Below are positions 25,113 to 37,307 of a DNA stretch of 64,000 bases, piece after piece. Positions within the stretch are counted from its first letter, which is position 1, and the number at the start of each line of letters is the position of its first letter. The stretch is from Geosiphon pyriformis. Taxonomy: Eukaryota; Glomeromycota; Glomeromycetes; Archaeosporales; Geosiphonaceae. Position numbers and translations under genes: made by a program. The notes beneath the pieces were generated by a model. It did no database searches. It worked only from the letters and a program-made list of their open reading frames with translations, and was not told where the DNA came from. The stretch lies in the NCBI GenBank assembly GCA_016748015.1, contig JAAOMT010000057.1:547536-611535 (forward strand), given 5' to 3'.

Positions 25113-26688
25113 TCCATCACCGGAGGAGGATACCCCAAACGGCATTTTCATCTCTATATATCACAACCCCACAATCCCAGCAGTTGTACACTTGGGACCC
25201 TCCAATTCTTTGGATGTTGCCACATTGACTGCAAGTCTTGGATGTGTAAAGCTTCGTTCTGGATAACACAAACCCTTAATTCCTCGGCCTTGCTGATCAG
25301 CCCCAATAAAGCATTTCCCGGAGTTTTTCGTGTAATCTTTCTTAACCGTGTACGACACTTTAAAAGAAGGAATAACAATGGCATCGAATTAGCGAGTAAA
25401 GAATCTAACCGATTTTCGGGTGAATTTCATTTTGTAGACGTATAACTTTTCACAACCGAAAAATCGCCTTATCGAGTCGCCAAGCCATTTTATTCTTTCG
25501 TTTTGAGGAGGATACTAATAACTTATACATTTTGCAGATAAGATCATCCAAGTACTTGCAAATGTGAACTATACGTCAATAGAATATTCGCCAATCTTAC
25601 CTACACCTTTTGTGGGAGAGTACTATGTAAAAGATGTACAGACTCCAGGATCAATAGAGACTGCATAAACAGGGCCATCCGCTTGGGTTTCGGGGAGCTG
25701 TTTTGGCGTCTCGTATACTCAGGCAAACTTTCTCTCATTGGTTTTGCAATAGTAAGTGAGCTTGCCATCCGACATTATCTTGCGAGGAACGGGCCACCTA
25801 TTATTATGCCACAAAGCACGCTTATCATTATTCAGAATAGTGGTAGGCTTATAACGATGTGTAGCATCGACGGATTATAGAGATGAGTGACATAGAAATG
25901 GTTCCATGTGGATTTCGAGAAATTCTGTCCACAAATTGTCATTTTTGACCCAGGTCTTTTCGGGATCAAAATGATAGAGTGTGCTGATAATTCTTGTTGA
26001 TTCGCATTACGCTCAATTAGCAATCAATCCTCATTGATTATATTCGCCGTGCATACCCCGAAGCAACATTCCGAGACACACAACAGTTCGCATGAACTTG
26101 CGCTCACCCGATATTGCAGCTTTCGGGAGTTTCTCGTCTTCGTGTTCATTAGCGTCTTTTCCGATGTGGGAACTCTTGGTATAAAAGCGGCGATATGGAC
26201 TCCAATAGACAACAGTATTATAAGCAAACCTCGTCAAGCCTAGCCACTGCTTCAAGAGCTGCTTTTGAGGATGGTTCGAATACACCTTGATTAATAGTGT
26301 ACGCTTGAGAATATCTTCCATCTTCTGACGTTTGCGACGAGCTGCTGTCGTTTTTCCCTTGGGCTTTTAACCTGTTCTGACGCTCTCGTCGATGGCAGGC
26401 ACCTTCTTCCTTGGATGCAGCAGATAAAGACGGTGTTGATGGCAAGAATGTCTTGTGAGAGTTCCTACTCGCCGAAGGTCGCATGGCCGAAGAGAACCAC
26501 GAGTTTTGTTGAATGGAAAAAAAGATATATTGGAAGAGGTCGAAGGCAAATCGGCAAAGTCTATCACGGTGGGTGATTGCAATTTCCGAGACCATTCCGC
26601 AGCTTGTTCGTTTCAGTATGCTCTTAAGTCCCGAGCGTTTGAAATTAATACCTGATCCGACATCACTGAGGAGTTCGTAGATTAGCAA
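25113..26688 (-). pseudogene. Degenerate Fanzor (eukaryotic TnpB-like RNA-guided nuclease) gene
   Basis: Read in several minus-strand frames, this is a TnpB/Fanzor-type protein. A Ser/Lys-rich N-terminal extension (26218-26688) is followed by KRTLLIKVYSNHPQKQLLKQW...TRFAYN (near 26200-26310), the TnpB N-terminal signature. RuvC-I reads AVSIDPGV with its Asp codon at 25650-25652. KMAWRLDKAIFRL and VIPSFKVS follow, then RuvC-II ending in the QNEA Glu (about 25255-25265), the zinc ribbon TSKTCSQCG...CWDCG, and RuvC-III YRDENA. All three acidic residues survive, but frameshifts (one right after QNEA, one at the N-terminal junction) and stops (after CTSFT, after IFRL) break the frame. It is a single relic between host genes; no terminal repeats were recognised. 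Confidence 0.8.
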
Positions 26689-26859
26689 TTTAGAGTAAGA
26701 GTTGCTTTATTGCGCTAAAGACACGGGTGGTAATATCAGCATTTTGAATAGTTCGCGATTTTGAACCTGATTACTAAGCAACTGATTAGTATTTTCATTG
26801 ATAGGCATTTTCATAGGCGCACGGGCTAAGCATTTTTCTCTCTTTTGTCGCTCGTCACC

Positions 26860-27711
26860 ATGACCAGTCCCAGTCGCCTCATTGTCACCTGCGATGTTTG
26901 CAGTGAACAATCGAGGAAATACAAATGCTCAACTTGTCTGATTTCAATGTATCTTTCCTTCCAGGCACAAAAATGTTTTTTCACGTTTTATGTTCTGGGC
27001 CCTGCTTCCTACTACTTTTGACCTATTTCTTACGCCATCCTGTTTGCCCTGTTGAATTATATGCAGCTGCTCACTTCCCTGCTACAAGACACATAAGTGT
27101 GAATACTTTGGAAATTATTTTTAAAGGAGGCTATTATTAGTATATATTAAATCCTATTTAATCCCAGCGAATCCCTGTAATAAGCCTTCAGAATTAAGAC
27201 CCAAACTTCCTGGTATTTATTTGTCACAACTTTCTATTTATTGGCATTACAATCCTGGGCTCGATTCATTATAATTTCCCTACTCTTTAGTATTTCCTCG
27301 CAAAGAAATTTATAACGAATATGAGGAGAGCGAAGAAAGCGATTCACGACTCAAACTTGAGCAACTCGATAAAATTGGTACACCATCTATAAAAATTAAA
27401 AATTTTTTGCTAGTAGTAAATCAACTAAATTTATCTAATCAGTGCTTTTATATTTCTCTCTAATATAAATATTAGAAAAGTCATCAAGGATTCGGGAATT
27501 TCTAAAGGATGATAAACTTCGCGAGATTATCGGCAACATTGATAACTATGCAAACAGTACTGAGCCAGAAAAGATGTTGCTCCAGGCATTGCAAAATGAC
27601 AAAATGTTTTATGACTTTTCCCAACACATATTGGATATCGTCCTTCCTCAGGAGGACCAAAGTGGTGATGATGCAGAGTTAGAGAATTTTTTCGCCAGTG
27701 ATCCAAAGTAG
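26860..27711 (+). CDS. zf-HIT protein, ZNHIT3/Hit1-like (5 exons)
   Basis: The predicted protein is 162 aa. Exons: 26860-26948, 27067-27098, 27168-27212, 27291-27377 and 27476-27711 (489 nt). The N-terminus is a HIT zinc finger: CDVC, then YKCSTC, ICSLPC, YKTHKSNPC, giving the expected C2-C2-C2-HC ligands, though split over three exons. The C-terminal part (LREIIGNID...MLLQALQNDKMFYDF...ILDIV) matches the helical region by which Hit1/ZNHIT3 binds Rsa1/NUFIP. The family acts in the nucleus in assembly of box C/D snoRNPs. Length is close to human ZNHIT3. It begins about 170 bp from the 5' end of the Fanzor relic, which points the other way. Confidence 0.88.
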
Positions 27712-28007
27712 GTGATTTCTTCGTTTAACTTTTCTACCATCGCTTGCCATTTTCGCATAATATTTACCATTATTGAACTGGTCAAAGCCAAATAACTATG
27801 TCCAAGGATTTATACACGCAATTCGACACCCATTATACCTAGAAAACCGACAATTTGGTTGATCATTTGATTACAAGGTAAATAGTCCAAGAATTCTTGG
27901 TATGTTTTGAGATATTAATTAGTTAAATTAACTTGATAATTGATAATTCAATTAATAAAACGGACAATATATTAGTTTCAGAAATATTTTAATCTTTTAT
28001 TCAAATT
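27712..28007. other. Convergent spacer between ZNHIT3 and the reductase gene
   Basis: 296 bp of 3' flanking DNA for both genes; AT-rich, no ORF. Confidence 0.5.
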
Positions 28008-29855
28008 TTAGAGATTACTCTTTATTTCCTCATCCACAATTTTAACCAAAATTTTACCGGTATTTTCGCCTTGAAAGAGTTTACTTAACCCTTGAGGCGC
28101 GTTTTCCAACCCCTCAATGATATATTCACTGCGTTTGATTTTTCCCTCTTGCAACCATTTCGAAAGATCACGGATTGCTTCATAGTAACGTTCCTGATAA
28201 TCAAATCTATAAGAAAAAATCATCTTAGAATAATAAAGTCTGAAGTGACCAACGTTTTAAATATAATACATACATAATGAATCCTTCCATTTTAGCGCGT
28301 TGGGTAATTAACCTGCTATAATAGGCCGGTCCTTTGGGATCATCAGTGTTATATTGACTGATAGCACCACAAAGCACAATCCGTCCATTCCTGGCAATAC
28401 ACCGCAAGCAATGATCAAGAATATCTCCCCCAACATTATCAAAATAGACATCAATGCCTTTTGGTGTGGCGTCACTCAATTTTTTGAAAAATTCAGGGTC
28501 TCGGTAGTTTAAAGCAATATCAAACCCAAGTTCCTTCTCCAACCATGCGCATTTATCATCGGATCCGGCAATCCCAATTACGCGTGCACCTTTTATTTTT
28601 GCAATTTGACCTAAATTCAATAGATTAAATTTACTGGGATCCTGAATTCTTGATAATAGATACATGAATGAGCTTACCAGCAACGCTGCCTGTAGCGCCA
28701 GCAGCCTTTTAAAAGCCAAAATAAGAAAAAGAATTTTGAAAAAATGAACATATACACTGACACTGACCCCTGAAACAACAACTGTATCCCCAGGCTTCGG
28801 TTTTCCTGTTTGCAGATTAAATTATTTACATGCCATAATTTGAGCCAACGAAATAAACAGATTAAGAAATACCAATCTCAAGCAATCCAAAGTAGGCAGT
28901 CATGCCAGTCATGCCAAGAACGCCTTGAAGGAGTAGGATTTTAGTTAAGCTTGTTATTACTTTCCAATCGCATATGCAGGCTTTCAAACGGCTTACCTAA
29001 AAAATCTCTTAGGTGAGCCCATTTAGGTGCTCTTGAGAATTTCAAAAATTGTGAGAAATTTAAGATTCAATCATGAATTTTCTCATAATAATTCCGATTA
29101 TCTATACTTGATTTTATTAACGTCCTTCCCGTTTGACAAGACATACTCTGACCAGCCTTTAAAAAGGTGCAGACATCTTTTTAATTATTAAAGACAGCAA
29201 AATTGAGATCACGTCATATCAAAATTGAGTTTACCTCCAAAGTGTTGGACCTTATCCCCTACTTTAAAATTGGGGTTCTTGGAGAAAACGACTCCTGTTG
29301 ATCAAAATTAGAAAAAAAATCAATTTAGAGGGGATATATATTTCATAATTTTGAAATTGAAAATTGTTAAAATGTTACATACCGCCAACAGCTTGGCCGC
29401 GCATTATTTCGTTTATGGCTATGAGAATTGAAAGCATTATGGCGAATATGGATAAGAGTCAATGATTCCTTGGGAAAAAAAATCAACTCACCGAGTGGAG
29501 GAATGTAACTATTTTAAAAAAATGCACTGGAAAGTATATTTATAACAGAAAAAGGGTTAAAAAGTTCCACAGAATAATATTTACCTTCTGACATTATTCA
29601 TCCACGTGCGCATTGCTGGTCGTATTAGAATAATTAGTCGAAAAATACGTAATTATTTGAATAAACTCCTTTAAATGTAAATTGCCTTCACATACCAGGG
29701 TCCAGTGACAGCCAATAACTCCGTATCAAAAATTCCCCTTCTTTCAACTCATCAAACGTAGGAATGGGCACCTTGACAATTTTGAAAGTTTCTTGAGGAT
29801 CAAATGCCCCTCTTGGGCGCTTCACAAACAAGACTTGTGTATTTTGAAAAGTCAT
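28008..29855 (-). CDS. NADP-dependent medium-chain reductase, alkenal/prostaglandin reductase type (12 exons)
   Basis: The predicted protein is 346 aa. Exons: 29855-29696, 29615-29585, 29508-29492, 29418-29383, 29294-29235, 29156-29108, 29031-28997, 28923-28873, 28805-28768, 28705-28678, 28610-28274 and 28206-28008 (1041 nt). Family landmarks: YWLSLDPAMRTWM, RGQAVGGVVFS, GVLGMTGMTAYFGLLEIGKP, the nucleotide-binding SGAAGATGSVAGQ, FDNVGGDILD and GAISQYN, then IIFDYQERY. There is no structural-zinc Cys cluster, as expected for the zinc-free MDR branch that reduces the C=C bond of alkenals or alkenones with NADPH. The true substrate is unknown. Likely cytosolic. The gene is unusually fragmented, with a 17-nt and a 28-nt exon. 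Confidence 0.88.
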
Positions 29856-31329
29856 TTTTAGATAGGATTAGAAAATTCTGAATGTTACAACCCCCTATAA
29901 TTTGTACTCTATTGATTTTTAGGTCCAAGATTTGATTTTTTATTGATTGGCGCATTTTACAATCTAAAATCTATTTATTCAAAAAATGTGAATTCAAACA
30001 TAATTACAGCGGTATCTTTATAAGTAAACGCCCTTGGAACCAACTATATTCATGCACTTAGAGAGGGTATACAATTTTCATGTACATATATTAATAGAAC
30101 TCATAATTATTTATATATGCAAAATATTAAAGATGTGTACTTAGTTCTAAGTTCTAAACTTGAAACCATATTATAGCATGTATATAAAAAGAGTATACGC
30201 TTATAGAAAATACACTTAAGAATTTTTTGCATTTTTAAATGTAAAAAAAATATTTTTGTATGTAATTTTTATTTTATAACTAAGAATGAAAAACAATTTT
30301 CTATTTAGAATAATAACTTATTGTTTTTTTTATTTGAATTAATTTTTAATTATATTATTAAATATATTAGCTTCTAATTAATTATTACCAGTTTTAAAAA
30401 CAAACCAAATTATATTTTTACATATAACTTTATTTAATTAGTCTAATAAATTACTTAATCTTAAAAATTAGACGAATCAAATAAAAACTAAAAAACTCTT
30501 TTTTTCTTTATTTTTTAATAATATTGCTTTTGGTAATATTCAAGAAATAATTGTTAAAGATTTTTTGAATAGTTAATTTTTACTTTAGTATTTAATGTTT
30601 TTTTAGAATCAAATTAATTTATATTAAGACTATTTTTCAATTTGTATGTAGTTTTATTAATGTAAAATTAGTTTTTAAGAACAATATTAAACTGTTTTGT
30701 ATAAAGTTTGTATTTTATATATTTTTAAATACTGTTATTAAAATTTAGCTTAGTAATTTTTTGTTATTTATTATTTTAAAAATTGTCAAATTTTTTATAC
30801 TTTTTGTTGTTATTTCTGTTTTTGTTGTTGTTATTTTATATAATATCTCTTAAAACTATTATAAATAATGATAAAAATACTTTAAAAGTTGATTTTAAAC
30901 CTTAAGTGGTTTTTTTATTACTTTTAAATTTGATTTTAAATTTTTTGAATTATTTTTATTAAGTTTTTTTGGAAGTATTTTATTAAAATTTTTTAATTAA
31001 AAATATTGCTTTTTTATTTTATTTTATTTTATTTTATTTTATTTTATTTTATTTTAACATAAAGTTTAATTATTATCTAATACAATATATTAAATTAAGT
31101 AACTTAAATTAGATACAGTTTATGTACTTTTTATATATAATTAAACATAAGTTTAATTCAAATTAAATTACATTAAAACTATAAGAAAAAATCAATATTA
31201 AAAAAATATTTTACTTATAATAACAACTAGTATATTCCTATTTTTAATTAATTTATTTAATTATTTAGAAATTATATTTATATTAAGCTTAATACTAAAA
31301 TATATTAAAAAAATTTTTTTTTTGTCAAT
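29856..31329. other. AT-rich spacer at right edge of the gene island
   Basis: It contains the reductase promoter at its left end. From about 30100 the DNA becomes extremely AT-rich with almost no CpG, like the left desert. No ORF of note; one pentanucleotide microsatellite is listed separately. Confidence 0.5.
31015..31056 (+). repeat. (ATTTT)n microsatellite
   Basis: About eight perfect tandem units of ATTTT within the AT-rich spacer. Confidence 0.95.
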
Positions 31330-32575
31330 CCTTTGATTACAGTAAGAACTAAAAATTTGCCAAGATTATAGCTTTTTTTTTCTCCTTTTACACTTTGTTT
31401 TTGTTAGCTATTTTCTCTAAAACACCTATTTTTGTTGTAATAAAACTGGCAGATATGTCTGCTGGTGGTTCTGGTTCTATTTTTATTGGTTTGGAAATTC
31501 ATTTAAGTGCCAAAAAAAACATGTAAACAATGTTTACTCTTATAGTACATCCTATAAAAAACCAAAAAAGCCTGTAACCAATGGTGTAATTAATTCATTA
31601 GCTGGCTTTTTGAGTTTAAAGAATGTTGGTAGTACTGGTGTCAAACCTGTGGTGTCCTGAGGTAATAATATTAGCAGTGTTGTAAATAGTATTAGTAATC
31701 TGTTAAACATTAAAAATATAAAAAACACAATTGTTGAGGAAACAAGTTAGACAAATTTGGATACTTTGGCAAATAATAAGAATATAAACAAAACTATGCC
31801 AAAAAAGACTTTTACTTATATGTATGTACTAGGCTATTTTTCAAAAACACTCTTATTTAACAACATAAATAATAATGATGATGTTTTGGCTCTCCCATTT
31901 TTTAAGTTTGTTGGCTCTAATTAGCTGCTATTGGTTAAATTATGTGTTCCAGAAAGGCAAAATTTTAAGTCTGCTAAGTTTTTTGTGTTGAATATTAAGC
32001 TATTTGCTATGTTAAAAAAAACTAATAGTGATAAATTGATTGCAATTAAAAAAAAATTTCTATTGAATTGATAATTTTGGAGGAGTTTTTATTCTCTTAA
32101 AATTCTCAAAAATAATTAAGTTTTTTTTCACTTTGAATTTAAGTTTACAAAAGATTAGAATATTAGCTGTCAATAAAAATATTCTTGTTAATGTTAATTT
32201 TAGAAAAGCAAACAGCTGTACAAATTAGAGAATTGTTGTCAAAAAATTCCAGTTAATCTTTTCAAATTGGCTGTGAAATCAGTTTTTGCTAAATTTGGTA
32301 AGATAGTTTCTATTAGATTGCAACTGATTGGTCTTTGACAAAAGAGTCTTGTGGAGTTTGAATTAGTGAATATTACCAATTTGGTTGCTTTTAAATAATC
32401 AGTTTTTATGGAAAAAAATTCTGTGTGCGTGGCTTTGGCAGTTAATAAAAAACAGTTATGAATTTCAAGAGATTAATATTGGGCTTTGTTATACACTTTG
32501 CCTATTGGTATTACTGCTTATGATTTTACTGATCTATTAAAATCTTATGGTAAAAAAATTTGCTTTATTGGCTAT
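31330..32575 (+). mobile_element. LINE ORF1 fragment, copy 4 (decayed)
   Basis: The plus strand reads the 5' half of the LINE ORF1 with many stops: SAGGSGSIFIG near 31458, KKPVTNGVINS near 31567, TYMYVLGYFSKT near 31815, NNDDVLALP near 31875, KKTNSDKLIAIKKKF near 32018, and TLPIGITAYDF...LLKSYGKKICFIG near 32500-32570. The order matches the part of ORF1 upstream of where LINE copy 1 enters the window. It is cut at 32575 by the LTR of element C. Confidence 0.7.
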
Positions 32576-33566
32576 TGTTATAGGTGATTATTTGGAGTAT
32601 AGAAACAAATAACAAACTCATAACTTGGTGTTCAATAGCTAATGGTATTAATAAATCTGAAGGTTTTTGTGATCTAAAAATTTTTTGTAATCTGAAGGTT
32701 TTGATTAAGTCTTTTATATAATGAACATAAATTTAATAGTAGTATCTTTTTCTGATGTTTCTAGTTTCTTTTCCAATTCTTGAGTTGGTATGTTTTGCAT
32801 TCATAGTTTTCTGGAATATGTATTCTGCCAATTTTTTTTCTAGCTTGGTAGCTGGTATCTTTTGATAAGCTATTTTTAATTCTGAGTGTTTACTCTTATT
32901 CCTGAGTTTTTTACTAGTGCTATTTCTGAGATTAGTACTCCATATGTTAATCTTTTAATCAGTTAGTAAATTAACAAACAACAAAATAAAAAATAAATAA
33001 ATAAATAAAAGAAAAAAAAAAAGAAAAAAAAAAGAAAAAATTAGTATTTTGTTAATAGCTATGATCAAAAATTATTGTTTTAATATGATTAAGTGTTGAA
33101 TATTATCAACATAAAATGTTGATAAATAGAAGAGTAATTAGAATTTTTAATTAAACAATAATAACATGGATTGAATGATAATAAGTATGTTTTATTTGAT
33201 ATTTTGTTAATGAATTCATTTTGGTTAATAATAATTATCTGTAAAATAAAGTTTAATTAATAGATAAAAAAAGAAATACTAAATTGAAACTAAACTGAAT
33301 TAAATATTTTTCTTATTTCTAATACTATTACTATATATATATAGTTGGTATTATATGAGATTTCTGAAATTCTGTAATTTTTTTAAAAAAATTCTGGAAT
33401 TTTAGAATTCTAAAATCCTGCAATTTTTTACCAAGAATCCTAAAATTCTGGGATTCTAGAATCCTGCAATTTCTTTAAAGAAATCCTGAAATTTTTCTGT
33501 TACTATGCTTACTTCTAATTGGCTATTCTTTTAACTATATGATACTTTTAATTTCTATAAGTAATA
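32576..33566 (-). mobile_element. 3' LTR of element C
   Basis: An LTR of the A/B/C Ty3 family, in minus orientation. The plus-strand edges read TGTTATAG and GTAATA, imperfect inverted ends. It aligns to the B LTR at 54262-55110, including the AAATAACAAACTCATAACTTGGTG segment near its left end and the GGAATTCC-type repeats at 33357-33495. It is followed on the minus-strand upstream side by a purine tract and element C internal sequence. It interrupts the LINE ORF1 fragment. Confidence 0.8.
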
Positions 33567-35172
33567 TTATTTTCTTTTTTTTAATATTGAGCTCTGTCAA
33601 AATTTTCTAAACTTTTTAGATTTTTTTTTTAGATTAGCTCTATAACATTTTTTTCCAGAATTGCTTTTGTAATTTTTACTTGTAATTCTTTAAATTGAGC
33701 ATTGGTTAATTTTCCCAATTAATTAATAGTTACAGTATTCATTGTTGAATGTAGTAATATTTCTGGTCTGTCTTAAAATTCCATTCATAATTGGTAAATG
33801 GCTTTGTATATGTGAATAAGTTGTTCTTTTCAACAATTTGTTCTATTTGTTATAATCAGGTTAAATCAAATTTTTTTTTTGTTTTGTCAGTATACAAGTT
33901 TTCAATGCTTAACTGTTGTCTTAACTAATAATAACAAAAGTTCTTTGGAATTTGTTATATCTATTGGTTCCAATTTTCCAAGATCAATTTTTCTTCTGAT
34001 ATTAATATTCTTGGATCTTTTAGTGTTTTTTCTATTTTTCTCATTATTTTATCTATAGTATTTCTAATGATGTGATATCTGAAATATTGTTCTTTGGTTT
34101 GGTTCTTCTGTGTTTTTTTTTGTCTTTATATTTATTATGTGTTTATTGATAGTAATTTCCAGACTTGATTTTTGTTATTGAATTAATTATAATAGTTGTT
34201 GTATAAGTGAGTGGATGTTGTTAGTAATTTCCATCTTTTCTTATTGTTTTTGTTATATGTGTTGGTTCTTTATATACTGTTTTGGTAGATTAATTCAACA
34301 TGGTTGCTTTAGTAATAATAATTAGTTCTAGATCTTATGGAATCTTATCTGGTTGGACTAATATTTATTGTACCCCCAGTTGTGAAATATTATTGGTAAA
34401 TAATGATATTATATTGTAATATGGTTTCAGTTAATTTCTATGTATTGCTTTAGCTAAGATTTTGTTGTCTTATTTTAGTTTATAAGTTCCATTTTCTAGA
34501 ATTTTTTTAATATAAAATAATTCATCTCACTTGGATTTAAATTTTCACTCTATTGTTTTTTCACTTTGATATAATATAAGAATACTTTGTCTTTAATCCT
34601 AAATTCAGCTGGTTTATTTGGTAATTGGTTTTCATGTTATTCTTTTTGTTTTTCTTGTAACTTTTGAATGTTGTTAGCTGCTTTTTGTCTTTTGTTTTTC
34701 AAAGTTTCTATTAACTTGTATGTTTTTCTTAGCAATATTTTTTAGAAGTTAGCTTCTGTTATTGGTTCTATTGAATATGTTTTGATGTTTATTTTCACTA
34801 GTAATGTTGCTGTTTTACTATAAACAAGTTCAAATAGTGTTGCTTGTGTGGTATCTTGCTTTATTGTTTGATAAGCAAATAATACTAATATATAAATAAA
34901 TTCCATTTATCCTGGTTTTTTTGGCTATTGCTTTATATAATGTTCTATTAAATCTTTTGACTAAGCTATTTGTTTATGAATAATATGGTAATGATAATAG
35001 TCTTTTGATTCCAAATTTTTAACTTAATTTTGTTAATGTTTTGTTTACAAAATAAGTTTCTTGATTAGATAATAATTTTTTTGGATATCTATGTCGACAA
35101 ATCAAATTTTGGTAGACAAATTTGGCTACAAATTTTACATTTGCTTTTTGAATTGTTTTTGCTTCTGGCTAT

Positions 35173-36010
35173 TGTTACTCATAGAATATAGGAGATATAT
35201 TAGCATATAAATTAGCCAATCAGACATAGTCATAATAAATGTAGAATTCCAGGATTTCTATTAGAGGAATTGCAGGATTCCAGAAATTTCAGAATTCTCA
35301 TATAAAGAATTGCAGAATTGCAGAATTCCAGGATTTCAGAAATTTCAGAATTTTTGGTGTGAAGAATCAAGGAATTAAGGAATCTCAATTATGTATATAT
35401 ATCAGTAATATTAGAAATAGAAAAGACAGACCTTTTAGTTTAGATTTGATCTAAGCAATCTTTTTATTCATCAATAAATAATTATTCACTATCTTAATCC
35501 ACTTTCTACTATCAATACTTTCATGTTGATAGTAATTAAGACTTAACCACACTAGAACAATAGCTCTTGATCATGGCTATTAATGGGATATTAACTTACT
35601 CCTGTTTTGGCTCATTTTTCTTATTTTTTATTATTTTTATTATTTTTTTATTATTTTTTTATTTTACTAATTGATTAAAAATTAAGCACTGAGTTATTGA
35701 TGTCAAGAATAGCCTGGTAAAAGACCCCAAAGAAAGGATATAGAAATTGAAAATTTAAGGATAACTTATCAGAAGGGCATCTCTGCCAGATTACTAGCCA
35801 CCATGCTAAGAAAAAAATTCAATGGAATTGCGATTCTGGAAGACTACTGAAAAGACAACAACTATTGAATCTTTGTTCATTATACAAAGAACTCCACAAC
35901 AAAACCTTTAGAACAACAAAGCCTTCAGAAACCAATGCCAACAACATCAATTGAGCACCAAGTTACAGGTTTGTTATTTGCTTTAAGACCTGAAACAATT
36001 ATTTGTAACA
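35173..36010 (+). mobile_element. Solo LTR (A/B/C family) inside element C
   Basis: It starts TGTTACTCATAG and ends TTTGTAACA, with CTAT immediately on both sides (35169-35172 and 36011-36014), a 4-bp target-site duplication. It is in opposite orientation to C and splits C's integrase between the segments matching B at about 56695 and 56715. It contains GGAATTCC-type repeats at 35243-35390. It ends just as the A LTR does, with GCACCAAGTTACAGGTTTGTTATTTGC about 50 bp before the edge. Confidence 0.85.
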
Positions 36011-36965
36011 CTATCTATAGCTACTACTATATAATAATTGTCTCTGCTGATTATTATTAATGATCCAACCAAGTCAATTCTAATTTAATCAAATAGTTGT
36101 CTCACTTTAATTGGTCTTAGTGGTTTACTGGATCTTATTTCTCTTTTTTTTTGACAAATATTACAATTTTGAACATATTAGATAATGTTTGAATACATGG
36201 ATGACTAATAGTATCTTTTTCTGGTTCTTTTTATGATTGTTTTTTTATGAAAATATTTTGTTGTTGAATCTGAGTACATGTTGAATAGTATTGTTTCTTT
36301 TTCTGATTCTGTGATTACTCTAAATAACTGATCTGAATATTTTCTGTTCTTCCAGTATAATATATTTTAGTAAGTAATAAAATATTTTGTCTGTTGTTTT
36401 ATGTTGTTTTTTTTTTTAAGATAATTTCTTTTTAAACTATTGGGTATTGATAAAATATTGGAGTTGTTGATATTTTTGTGTGTTTATTTTTTGTTATATT
36501 TTTGGATTAAAATATTCTTAGATTTGTTTTATTCATTGGTATTTTTATTTTTTTTCTCTTTTTATAATGTACTGTATAATTGAATAGTCATAGTTTTATT
36601 TTCTATCTTGTATAGTAATTATCTCTAAATTTTTGCTTCTGAATTAATGTCAATTCTTTGTGATTAGTGTACACATTGAATTTTTGACTCAAATATTTCT
36701 TCTATTTGATAACAGCTTAATAGATAGCCAAATGTTCTAATATTGAAGTTCTATAGTTTTTTTCAGCTGGACTTAAGCTTTGGCTGGCATATGTTACTGG
36801 GTGTTCTCTTCTATTTGATTCTTTTTATAACAATACTGCTTCTAAGATTTGACTAAATAAATTAGTAATAATAATAAATAGTTTGCTGTAATTTGAATAG
36901 ATTAGTACTAGTACTTAAATAAGCTTTCTTTTTAAGATGTTGAAAGCTTTTTGTTAAGTTTCAGT

Positions 36966-37307
36966 CTATTTAAATTTCATATTCTTTGCTTGAAACTGGT
37001 AAAGAAATTGAGCCAGTTTGGAAAAGTTTTGAATAAAGTAGCAATAGTATCCAGTAAATTCCAAGAATGCTCTTAATTTTGTGAAATTTGTTAGTACTAA
37101 AAAGCTCTTAACAATTTCAATCTTATCTGGATCTGTTTTAATATCATCTTTGCTTATAACATGTTTCAAGAATTTCACTTCTGTTTTGCCAAAAAAACAA
37201 TTTGTAGTATTCAAGTTTAGTCTGGCTCTTCTTAGTCTTTTAAACACTAGTTGAAAATAGTAGAAATAATTATTAAATGTTTTAGAAAACACATTAATGT
37301 CATCCAA
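36966..37307 (-). pseudogene. Element C reverse-transcriptase fragment
   Basis: 113 codons of Ty3-type RT: DDINVFSKTF is the second half of the catalytic YLDD box (YLD is just upstream), then LNLNTTNCFFGKTEVKFL, GHVIS-like, and the thumb region YYCYFIQNFSKLAQ. It is truncated at both ends by stops. Confidence 0.75.

Noticed and set aside
26707-26910. 67-codon minus-strand ORF upstream of the Fanzor relic as a gene
   Set aside because: It overlaps exon 1 of ZNHIT3 antisense and resembles nothing known.
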